NCBI GenBank assembly: GCA_943704415.1
Contig: CALSCO010001870.1
Coordinates: forward strand, 1-22,966
Reading direction: 5' to 3'
Length of the DNA: 22,966 nucleotides
Origin: Parvularia atlantis
Taxonomy: Eukaryota > Opisthokonta > Rotosphaerida
Below, in pieces: positions 1 through 9,512 of this stretch. The position numbers and the translations under genes are program-made. Positions within the stretch are counted from its first letter, which is position 1. Every line of letters starts with the position of its first letter. The notes under the pieces were generated by a model. That model made no database searches. It saw only the letters and a list, made by a program, of their open reading frames with translations, and had not been told where the DNA came from.

Positions 1-20
1 GGGGGGGGCGAGCGACGCAG
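1..20 (+). other. 3' end of a YchF intron (poly-G then CAG)
   Basis: The window opens with eight G followed by a CAG at 18-20, in the layout of the intron 3' ends elsewhere in the window. The YchF reading frame continues from position 21. Poly-G/C runs also sit in an NBR1 intron and at the other end of the window, so sequencing or assembly probably stopped here because of the homopolymer. Confidence 0.5.
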
Positions 21-882
21 TCGCAAGGCCAAGAGCGGGTCCAAGGACGACCGGCAGCGCATGGACGTGCTGGAGCAGTGCATGGCATTGCTGAGCAGCG
101 ACAAACCCGTGCGCGCGCACAAGTGGTCGCTCGAGCCGCCCGAGGTGCAAAAGATCGTGCGGGTGCGCCGCCGCCGCCGTCGTCGCGAGGCATGTGGCGC
201 GTGGTGTGCTGACGGGCGCTGCAGGACTCGGGCCTGCTCACGGCAAAGCCCGTGCTGTACGTGGCCAACATTGACGAGACGCAGATGGCGCAGCTGCTGC
301 TGCACGGCGTGAAGGTGGCGTGCAGCGGTGGCGATGGTGTTCACACTGACGCGGCGCCGGTGTAGGCCGAGCAGATCGCGCAGGTTGAGCAGTACGCCGC
401 CCGGGCGCTCGAGAGCGGGGCAGCGCTCTTCTCGGGGTCCGTCGCCACCGCGACATCGCCACCCGCGCTGGCAGTGCGCTCGGACGTTGCGCGTGTGCCA
501 TCTGATGTTGCGCGGCAGTCACTCGTGCGCGTGGGCGTCGTGCCGGTCTGCGCGCAGCTCGAGGCCGAGCTGAGCACGGCCGCGCCGGCCGAGCGCGCTG
601 AGCTGTTGGCGTCGGTCGGGCAGAAGGAGCCGGCGCTGAGCCGTGCGTTGCGCATGTGTGCGCTGCTGCGGTCGTGTGTGCTGATGTACGCGCGTGTGGC
701 CGCAGTCGTGGCCGCGCTCAGCTACCGCCTTCTCGGGCTGCAGTCGTACTACACCGCGGGCAAGAAGGAGGTGCGGGCGTGGACTGTCCCGATCGGCTCG
801 ACGGCGGTGCAGGCGGTGCGCGGCGTCCTGCTTTGCATACCTGCATGACGCACGCGCCGCGCAGGCCCGCGTCATCCACAGC

Positions 883-914
<32 letters not shown>

Positions 915-1097
915 GTACTCGGTCGCGGACCTGGAGCGGCACGGCTCGGAGGGTGCGTCGCGCGCCCGCTGCTCTGTGCGACCGCTGACGCTCACGCGTG
1001 TGCAGCCGAGGTGCGGCGGCACGGTGCGATGCGGTCCGAGGGCAAGGGCTACGTGCTGCGCGAGGACGACGTTGTGCACTTCCTTCACAGCGGGTGA
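21..1097 (+). CDS. ychF: YchF-type Obg-like GTPase/ATPase, C-terminal part (5' partial)
   Basis: YchF/OLA1 proteins are ribosome-associated P-loop NTPases with a coiled-coil arm and a C-terminal TGS domain. About 264 residues are visible; the G domain lies outside the window. Exons 21-162, 225-314, 366-655, 722-815, 865-952 and 1006-1097 join in frame. Diagnostic strings are [15 protein letters not shown] (end of the G-domain/arm), [12 protein letters not shown], then the TGS domain with [30 protein letters not shown] and a final [15 protein letters not shown]. The YFTAG-KEVRAW and VVPVCA wording matches the bacterial/organellar branch more closely than cytosolic OLA1 (VIPFSGALE, FFTAGPDEVRAW), so a mitochondrial role is likely but inferred. 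A stretch of about 35 residues before VVPVCAQ (codons around 410-530) has no counterpart I recall. Introns of 49-66 nt follow the window's common rules. The next gene starts 17 nt after the TGA. Confidence 0.93.
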
Positions 1098-1114
1098 GCC
1101 GCCCGGTGAACACG

Positions 1115-2441
1115 ATGAAGCGAGCGATGGCGCGCGCCGCCCAGGCCACGAAGCCCGCCCCGACCACCGCCGCCGCCACCGCCACCGCCACGGCCACGGC
1201 CAAGGCCGCGCCGGCGCCGCTGCGGCAGTCGCTGCGCGAGGGCACGGTGGCGCCGGCGTCGCTCGCGCGGTACGCGCGCTGGTTCCCGCCCGAGGCGCTG
1301 CGCGACGGGCGGCTGGAGCTGCCTTCGGCGGCCGCGGGCGGTGCGCGGGCCGGGCCGACGACGCTCGGGCAGGAGTTGCGCGCGTGCCTGGCGCGGTGGC
1401 GCGGGTCGTGGGAGCCCTTCGCGCACGTCGTGCCGCACGAGGCCGTGCGCCCGCCCGCGCGCCGCACCAAGGCCGCGTACCACTACCACCGCAGCACCAC
1501 GCTCGCGCCCAACGCGTACGAGCGCCTGCGGGTCCCGCCGCCGCACGTGCTGCGCCCGGACGAGCGCACGCTCGAGCAGCACGGCGTGCGCCCGCCCGCC
1601 GCTGCCGCTGCCGCTGCCGCGCCCGCCGAGCCCACGCTGAGTGCGTCGCGAACGAGCCCGCGCCTCCGTCGGCTCACCGCATCGCCGCAGGCGACGCCGT
1701 GCTCCGCCCCACCGTGCCCGACGAGTGGCTCGACGGCGCCGACGCGCTGTACGACCTGCTCTTCCCGCGCGGCTTCTTCGCGCGGCTGCAGGACTTTGAG
1801 CGGCGGCACTTCCCGGTCTCCCGTCCGCTCGCCCTCTCGCCTGCCCCATCGGTGCCCTGACACGAGCGCGCTCAGACCCCGTTCGACAACAAGGTCCTGC
1901 TCGTGCGCGCGTTCATCCACGAGTCGGCCGTGGACCTGGAGAAGCGGTACCTCGCGCATGTGCCCGTCGGCAGCACCCTCGCCCTCCTCGGCGACTCGGT
2001 GCTCGACATCGTCCTGCTCACGCACGTCTTCCGCGTCTACCCGACCTGGAGCAACTACCACTGGGTGCAGCGGCGCGACGCGCTGCGCATGAATCACCTG
2101 CTCAGCCGCGTCGCCGAGCAGTGGGACCTCAAGAGCCTAATCGTCGTGGTGCGCCGCGCCGCCTTGCGCTTCCTTCTCGCACTTACACCACCGCCGCCGC
2201 CACCGCCGCCCGCCGCAAGCACAACTCGGTCGACGTAAGCGTCATGCAGAAGCCCATGGCCGACACGGTCGAGGCGCTCATCGGTGCGGTCTTCCTCGAC
2301 AAGGGCCTGGCCGCCGCGAGCGTGTGGATCCTCAAGGAGGTCCTGCCGCTCCTCATCAACCTGATGGAGACGGGCGAGCTCAAGGGCCACCTGCTCGACC
2401 AGAGCTCGGTCGCGAGCAGCAGCGGGCGCAAAGTCGCGTGA
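1115..2441 (+). CDS. RNase III-domain protein, possibly mitoribosomal (mL44/mL57-like)
   Basis: Exons 1115-1640, 1691-1815, 1876-2148 and 2220 (or 2250)-2441 give 381 or 371 residues. The third intron has two in-frame acceptors: AAG at 2219 and the more canonical CAG at 2249. The start is the first ATG after the YchF stop; a second in-frame ATG lies at 1127. The N-terminus is rich in Lys, Ala and Thr with few acidic residues, as in mitochondrial presequences. The RNase III fold is recognised from FDNKVLLVRAFIHES, TLALLGDSVLDIVLL and MADTVEALIGAVFLDKGL. In active RNase III the second motif reads ERLEFLGDS; here the first metal-binding Glu is Ala, while the following Asp and the later ADTVEA acidic residues remain. 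No double-stranded RNA-binding domain follows. This suggests a non-catalytic, structural family member such as the RNase III-fold mitoribosomal proteins. The specific assignment is inference. Confidence 0.85.
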
Positions 2442-2478
2442 GCGCGGTGCCAGGCGAGATCGGCTACACTGTACAGTT
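2442..2478. other. convergent 3' spacer RNase III gene / Nup188
   Basis: Only 37 bp separate the TGA of the RNase III-domain gene from the TAG of Nup188 on the other strand. The two 3' UTRs and polyadenylation sites must therefore overlap the neighbouring coding regions. I see no AATAAA signal. Confidence 0.6.
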
Positions 2479-5400
2479 CTAAGCCCGCGCGACGGCGACG
2501 TCGTTGGCGCGCAGCGTGCTCACGAGCACGCGGTGCAGCAGCCGGTACTGCGCCGCCTGCTCGCCCGTGAGCCCGCTCTTGCCCAGCTGCTCCTCAAGCA
2601 ACTGCACCGCGTCGGCCTGCGCGGTTGCCAGTCAGCCAACCCGCGCTTGCCGGGGCAAGCGCGTCCTCCACCGACGCACAAAGCTCCGTACGCCCTGCTG
2701 GATCATGTCCTGCACCTGCTGTCGCTGCAGTGTCACCAGGTGCTCGGCGTACGCGTCCGGCACGCGCCGCCCGTCCGCGCGCGCCAGCGCCTCGGCCCCG
2801 CCGCCGCGCTTGGCCAGCAGGTGGATTGTCGTCACCCACAGCACCGCCGCGCGCTCGAGCGCGGGCAGCGACGCCTGCGGCTCATACGGCAGCCGGTGGC
2901 ACAGCACGCGGTAAGCGTCGTTGATCAGCGGCAGCAGGTCCTGCTCAACGACCAGGGCCGGCGTGACAGGGTCGAGCTCGGGCGCAGCGTGCAGCGCCGC
3001 CGTCGTGGTAGCGAGGTGGCTGAGCGCAGGCGAGAGCAGGCGCAGCGTGTCGACCATAATGTTGACGCAGCGCAACGCCGTCTGCGCGCGCTCCACGTCC
3101 GCCTTGCCGTCGCGCGGCCCCGCCTTGGTGTCCACCTTGCGCACGCCCGCCAGCGGCTCCTGCTGGAAGACGGCCACGAGCGCCCGCAGCAGCGGCGGCA
3201 CGCGCCGCGCGTGGTCGCCCAGCAGCGTCGCCACCGCGCTGTCGATCGTGCCGGGCGCGAGCAAGCCGTGGGCGCGGCCAAAGGCGTGCCAGTAGAGCGC
3301 AAGCTGCCGGAAGAAGCCCATGACGGCAAAGACGCTGCGGAGCTTGGCCGCGCCGGTGGCGTAGCTGGCCGTGGCGACGTCGACGCTGCCCAGGGCGTTC
3401 GCAGCGGGCAGAAGTGCGCGCAGAACGCCGTTGTCGGCGCTGCCCGCCAGCAGCGAGGCGAACGAGACGGCCTGCGCGAGCAACGCGGCCGTGGGCGCAG
3501 CCGGATGCACCGCCGCGAGCATGTCCGTCCACAGCTGCATCGACGCGATCACGACCTGGGCGGCCTCGGTCCGCAGAGCCGTGCCCGATGCTGCCGCCGC
3601 CTGCGCGTCGCGCATGCAGCTGTTGAAGCAGAGCACCGTGCCGAGTTCGGCGTCCGCGAGCGCGTGCACGAGCTGACTCGAAGGCGGCCCGGCGCCGACG
3701 TCGGTCCCCGGCGCCAGAGTCGCGCTCGCGTGAAGCAGCCCCGACACGACCGCGCAGCAGCCGAGCATGTGGTCCAGCGCCCACGTCGCCGGCGCCGCCA
3801 TCGCCTCGCGGCCGAGCGCCACGCGCACCGTCGCGCAGAGCTCCGTCAGCAGGGCAGCGCCTACGCCCGCACGTCCCGAGCCGAACGAGCCCACGAGCGC
3901 CGCGGCGCCCTCGCGCACCACCAGTTGCGTTAGCAGACGCAGCAAGCCGATCGCCAGCGGCCGGTACTGCGGGTCGCGCGCACCCTGCTCGGTCTGGGTG
4001 CACAGGGCCGGCAGGCGCTCGCGGTACGCTGCCAGCACCGATAGCATCAGTCGCGCCAGCAGCAGCACAAGCGGCTCGGCCGCCGCGCTGGGGACCGGTG
4101 AGCGCGCGTCCACCACAGCGACGAGTGTCTGGTACCACAGCGCCGCGGCCGGGTCGCAGACCGGGTGGCCGCGTGCGTCCGTTGAGATCGCGACCGTCCC
4201 ACCCGACGCGCCCGCGTGCGCCGTCAGCACCTGCACGACCGCCGAGACCGTCTCGGCCGTGCCCGCGCGGTCGGTCTGCGCCCGCGTCCGCGCGACGACG
4301 TCAAAGAGCAGGCCAGACAGCTCGCGCCCTAGGGCCGACGCGCTGCCCTGCAGGGCCGGGGGCTTGTCCAGCGTGATGAGCGCGTGAAGTGCACCCGTGA
4401 CGGCCTGCGTCGGCGACGCCTTGTTGGCCGTGCCCGACGACGATGTCGCCGCCGGCGCGTGCTGCCACAGCGGCATCCTCAGCAGCGGCATGGCCGCCTG
4501 CGACGCGTCGCGCAACGCCGCCACCAGCTGCGCCAGCGCGTCCGTCAGGCCCAGCGCGGCATTCCACGCGGCCACGGCGGTCGCGTCTGCGCAGTGCGTG
4601 AGCCGCGTCTGCCACTGCCGCCAAGATCTATCCGCGCACCGGCACCACTCGGCAGCAGCCGCGCGGACCAGCGGTACTCGGTCTCGGAGGGCAGGAGCGG
4701 CGCGCCGGAGCAGTGCGCGAGCGGGAAGAGCGGGACGAGGTCGTCGGTGACGTCGGTCGCATCACTCGGCGGGTTCACGGTCTTGATCGCCTCGGCGAGC
4801 ATGAGCAGCACGCGCTGGAACTGTGCGCGCACAAAGTGTCAGCTTGACGCAACGGCAGGCCCAAATGCACGCACGTCGATGAACTTGAGCTCGCCCGTGA
4901 GCTCGCTCGCGATCTTGTCGCCCATGGAGCACTCGGTCACGACGATGTCGAGCGCGCGCGCGCACAGCACGAGGCTGCGCGCAAAGGCCACGCCGTCGGC
5001 GCTGCCCGTAGTTGGCACGGTCGCGGACGCGGGCCGGCGCGCGAGCGCCTGGATGTCACCGAGTACGGCGCTCCAAAACTTGGCCGAGCGCAGCGGTTGC
5101 AGCAGCTCTGCGTTCTCGGAGCCGATCTCCCACAGCTGCCCGAGCATGCGCAGCACGGCCTCGCGCACGGCAAAGTCGGCAGCGCCCACCCCCGCGAGCC
5201 GGCGCAGGCAGCGCAGAAACTCGGGCTCGGCCGGCTTTTCGGCCCCCGTTGCAGACACGGTCAGCAGCTGCGACACGAGCGCCGGCTGGCTCGGCAGGAC
5301 CGTCGCGAAGAAGTTGAGCACGCTCACGAGCAGCTGGCGCGGCACGCTCGCTGCGAGCGCCTTGGCGTCGAACGAGGCCTCGGCCGCGACCAGCAGCCGG

Positions 5401-8400
5401 ATGAGCTGCGCCGTGCGCATTCAGTCGCACACGCACAGACATTGCACCGCACCCACGGCGCACCGTCCCGCACAGCGTCCGCGCCTCGCCCGCGCCGAGA
5501 AGGCTGACGAGCGACGGCGCGGGCCGCCCGCGCGTGGTGAGCACGCGCCCGACGAGCGCCAGCGCCTGGAATGCGATCGCCTCGAGGTCTTCGCGGTACG
5601 GGTAGCGGTGGTACGCGGCGATGGCGCCGATGAGGTCGGGCCGCTTGTCAAGGAGCACGGCGAGGACGGACGCGTTCGAGGACACGCTGCCAAGGCGCAG
5701 CAGCATCTTGACGAGCAGTGCGAGGGCGCCGATGACGTAGTCCTCGGCCGCACGCGCCGCGACCGCGTTGCCACGTCGCCACAGCCCCTGCTCGCTCGAT
5801 GCTTCGTTAGCACCACTAGCAGGACAGAACAGGCCCCGCACCGTCAGCGCGTCCGGGCCCGTGCCAATCGCCGCAAAGATGGCCTGCACGACCGGCGCGG
5901 ACGCGAGCTGCCCGAGCGTCGCCACGGTCAACGCGCTGCGGCTGAAGCGCTCGGGCGCGCGCTCCAGCAGCGTGTTGGCCAGCCGCAGCACCTGCCCCGA
6001 CATCGTGAAGCGGTCGGCCAGGCGCTCGTAACGCCACGCGTCAGCGCCGCACAGGACTGTCTCGTGCAGGAACAACAGGATGACGGCGATGGCACTCGCG
6101 GTGACGGCCGGGCCTGCCGCAACGGTCGACGTGTTGCCTAGCATCACGCTCGACAGGTCCATGCGCGACGCGTCGGCGGCGTGCGCGGGGCCGGGCTCGG
6201 CTGGTGCGTGCAGCACGATCGCGCAGAGCAGGTCCACCGCAGCCTGGCCGACCGGGTACTGGCTCGCGAGGCGCTCGACGTGCTCGAGGATGAGCGGCAG
6301 CAGCCCACCAACGCCGCTGGCCTCGCTCACGAGCAGCTGGTTGAGCGTGACGAGGTGCGCGGCCTGCGCCGAGCGGTCGAGCGGGACGAGCTGCTGCGCG
6401 CAGCGCAGGGCCGAGACGAGCACGCCGCGCATGGCCGGGCTGCGTCCGCGCAGGTACGCGTCGCCCGCGAGCTGCACCAGCGCAAAGACCGACGCGAGCA
6501 GCGTCGCCGCGGCCTCGTCCACGTCCGTGCCGGGAAACATCCAGCGCAGGACCGTGCGCGGGCCGTCGACATCGCCCGAGCGGCCGGCAGAGAGGAACGC
6601 CGTGATCAGGTCGACGAGCGGGCCGAGCCACGCCGGGTCGAGCGGCGCCTGGCCGCTGAGCTGGTCGCGCAGGAGAGCCAGGAGGAGATGCATGCCCGAG
6701 AAGCGGAAGGCCCACTTGATCTTGACGCGGCGCTCACCGTCGTGGTCAAGCACGATGCCCTGCGTACCCTGCGGCAGCACGGCCATGACGCCCGGCAGCA
6801 GGTCGTGCCGCAGCGGCAGACCGTCGGTAGCCGTGACCGTCACAACGGCGTGCAGCGGCGCCTGCACACCCGGCGCGGCCGCGAGCGACGTCGCGCGCAG
6901 CTGCCCGGGCGGCACCCACGCGCACAGCGTGTCGACGCTCTCAAGGTAGCTCTTCACGGCCCAGATGGCGCCTGCCCGCGACGCACGCACGCCGTCAGAG
7001 CGGCAAGGAGGGCGGGTGGCGCGCCACGCACCGCCGCTGGCCGGCTCGCCCGTCAGGCTCAGCAGCAGATTGAGCAGGGTCGGCGCGAGCGGGAAGTCTG
7101 CCGTGGTCATGTCGAGCAGGACGCGCCGGCGAAAGGACGGATCCGAGGCATTGTCGTCGCTGAGGGCCGGGTGGGGCGCGCCAACGTGGTAGTCCTGCGC
7201 GCCGGCGTCAGCTCACCGGCCCCACCTGCCCCACCGCTGGCGCGCACATCGCTCCAGAACTGCGCGCACAGCGTCTCCTCGCCGCGGAAGATGGCGCAGA
7301 AGACGTCGGCCACGCGCGCCTGCACCTGCGCCGGCAGGCCGTCGACCGGGAAGCACTCCATGAACAGCATCAGCAGGCCCTTGCACACGCTCTTGTAAAT
7401 GGCGCCCTGGTGCGCGCGGTTAGCACGCACGCGAGCACTGCGGCGCGGGTGGGCGCACCTCCGACAGCAGCGACGACTCGTTCATCATAAGAACCATGCT
7501 GTCGAACGCGCCGTTGTTATACGCAGCCGTCATAAGCTCGTCGCCCGGGTGGTGCTTGGGACGCGCGGGCGCGTCAAAGCCCGCGCCGACGTCGTCCCCA
7601 CCCAGCGCCAGCGCGTCGTAGCTGCGGTCCGGCCCGGGCGCGAGCACGCACTTGCACACACAGCCCCAGGCCATCTGCACCGGTGCGGTCACGCCGCGCA
7701 CGAGCGGGTTTTCGGCCAGGTCGCCCACGTCCTTCGTGAGTCGGTCAAAGGCGCTTTTGTTTGCGCCACGGAGCGTGGCGCGCGCCGCGTCCAGGTCGTC
7801 GCCCAGGAGTGTCTCGAGGCGGAAGCCGTTGAGCACGACGTAGACGCACATGATCGCGTTGGTCTGCACGAGCTGCTGCGCCTCGCGGTCGACGGCGAGC
7901 AGGGCGGCCTGGGTGCGCTGGCCGAACGAGTGTGCGGTGAAGGCGGCGAGGAGGCGCTGCAGCTCGTCCAGCGTCGGCGGCAGGCGCTCGTACAGCAGCA
8001 CAAACAGCAGCTCGAGCACGACGGCCTGCTCGCGCAGGTTGTGTCGCGTCCAGAGCGACATGAGGCGCTCGTCGCCGGCGACGAAGGACGGCAGCGTGGC
8101 CTTGGCCAGGTCGGTGTACATGCCGACGACGCGGTCGAGGAGGGCCGGTGTGCGCTGGACCATGCGCTCGACAAAAGGCGCGCAGACGTCCTGCAGCGGG
8201 TTGCCGGGCGAGATCGTGATGCGCAGAACCTGGCAGAGGCTGCGCACCAGCAGCACGCGCTGCTCGTAGTAGTAGCTGATGGCCTGCGGGCGACGCGGGG
8301 TTAGCGACAGCACCGACAAGGCTGCCCGCAGCATCGTCGCACGTTCAGCTCGTCCTGCGGCGTGTATGTGCGCGCGGCCTTGGCAACCTCGCCACGCCGC

Positions 8401-8850
8401 TGCGCCACCGCCTGGATGAAAAGGTCGGCCGAGAGGCACGAGCGCAGCAGCTCGACGGCGAGCTCCTCGTTGAGCGTGAGCTTGTCGCTGAGCTGCAGCG
8501 CGGCCTGGCGCTCGGGCGCGCCGCGCAGCGTCACTGTCTCGCTGGTGGTCAGCTTGGCCTTATCCTGCGCGCACGCACGCGCCGTGAGCCGGGCTGCCGC
8601 GGGGCGCGCGCGCACCTTGCTCACGGCGTCGCGCGAGGCCGGCGCGGGCCGGCCGAACGCCTCCCAGACGCGCTCGAGGCAGCGCGCGACGGCGTCGTCA
8701 GCGAGCAGCGCGCGCGCCTCTTCAACGGCGGCGGGGCCGGCCGCGCCCTCGAGCACGCGGAAGAGCCGCGCGAGCCGCCTGCGCCGCGTGTCAGCAGCGA
8801 CCGAGCCGAGGCGGACGTTGGCGAGCCGCGCACCCGAACAGGGTTGCCAT
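2479..8850 (-). CDS. nup188: Nup188-family scaffold nucleoporin (complete, 11 exons)
   Basis: Nup188/Nup205-type proteins are large alpha-helical solenoids of the inner ring of the nuclear pore. Exons on the minus strand are 8850-8834, 8778-8616, 8564-8343, 8283-7459, 7406-7248, 7194-7032, 6971-5464, 5405-4875, 4820-4640, 4586-2680 and 2616-2479. They total 5814 nt, giving 1937 residues with no frame error. Family marks are the early LTLNEELAVELLRSCL and AISYYYEQRVLLVRSL segments and WAVKSYLESVDTLCAWVPP near residue 520. A beta-rich insert around 577-607 (LPQGTQGIVLDHDGERRVKI) resembles the SH3-like insert of Nup188. The rest is helical repeat, from about residue 1260 encoded in one 1.9 kb exon. 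Nup188 is preferred over Nup205/Nup192 because of the SH3-like insert; the family is surer than the paralogue. Several introns (8615-8565, 7031-6972) are multiples of three without stops. The first exon codes only MATLF plus two bases. Confidence 0.82.
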
Positions 8851-8886
8851 GATTGTGCTGTGTTTGCCGATCAGGCCGGGTCGAGC
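8851..8886. promoter_or_regulatory. 36-bp divergent promoter region Nup188 / ERH
   Basis: The start codons of Nup188 (minus, 8850-8848) and ERH (plus, 8887-8889) face away from each other with 36 bp between them. This region must hold, or overlap, both 5' UTRs. There is no TATA or CCAAT motif. The core promoter elements probably extend into the first introns of the two genes, since both first coding exons are tiny. Confidence 0.5.
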
Positions 8887-9378
8887 ATGGCGGTGCGGAT
8901 CGAGACACATCGGCCGGCGCCCCAGGTTGCTCACAAACGCGCGCTCGCCCGGTCCCGGTCCCGCAGACACACACCATCCTGCTCGTGCAGCTCACGCGCA
9001 GCAAGAGCACGCGCACGTTCACCGACCACGAGAACGTGACGCAGGCGCTCGAGGGTGCGCGCGCGGGCCCCGTACGAGCGCGGGCTCATCTGGCCGCGCG
9101 CCCAGCCATCATCAACATGTACGAGAACAGGCTCAAGCAGGCGCACCCGTTCGAGGAGCACGTGCAATACAGCGTACGCGACCTGTACACGTTCATGGAC
9201 GGCGTTGGAGAGATGTGTGCGCTCGTGTGCGTGCCATACCGCCGCTCGCGCTTCGCTTGTCGTACTGCACCGCTGAATCGCATGCAGCTTCAACCCGGCG
9301 ATCATGGCCTACGTCCCGCACGACAAGGATTGGCTCAAGACCAAGATCTACAACTACCTGCTGGACATGTCAAAGTAG
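8887..9378 (+). CDS. erh: Enhancer of rudimentary homolog (ERH)
   Basis: ERH is a small, highly conserved eukaryotic homodimer that binds nuclear RNA-processing and RNA-decay partners. Exons 8887-8892, 8967-9054, 9106-9226 and 9288-9378 give 101 residues (human 104). The first coding exon holds only Met-Ala, so the protein begins MATHTILLVQLTR, aligned to human MSHTILLVQPT. Other matches are RTFTDHENVTQALEAIINMYE, YSVRDLYTFMDGVGEMCALV and the closing YVPHDKDWLKTKIYNYLL, corresponding to the human YNKDWIKEKIYVLL segment. Intron 1 is 74 nt, intron 2 is 51 nt and open in frame, and intron 3 (61 nt) starts GTGCGT with a CTGAA branch. A start further upstream is unlikely because of the neighbouring Nup188 start. 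Confidence 0.95.
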
Positions 9379-9512
9379 CCGCAGCGTCACGTCTGCTCCA
9401 TGGGTTGGTCACGTACAAACCGGGGAGGGCGCCAGCACACGCGGGCGGGCACGGGGAAAGAAAAAGAAACACAGGACTTTAACTTTGGGGCGCCGTCGCG
9501 CAGGCAGGCGGG
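9379..9512. other. convergent 3' region ERH / RRM gene
   Basis: This 134-bp spacer lies between two stop codons. It contains an A-rich purine stretch around 9460-9485 (AAAGAAAAAGAAAC) that stands out in this GC-rich DNA and may be part of a 3'-end formation signal for ERH. No open frame, RNA gene or repeat is seen. Confidence 0.4.

Noticed and set aside
21-1097. Bacterial contamination suggested by the bacterial-type YchF
   Set aside because: The gene contains at least five spliceosomal introns of the same type as all its neighbours.
694-2092. Long overlapping open frames on both strands with Arg/Ala/Pro-rich translations
   Set aside because: High GC makes stops rare; these frames are shadows of exons in other frames and lack any domain pattern, and they cross clear introns.
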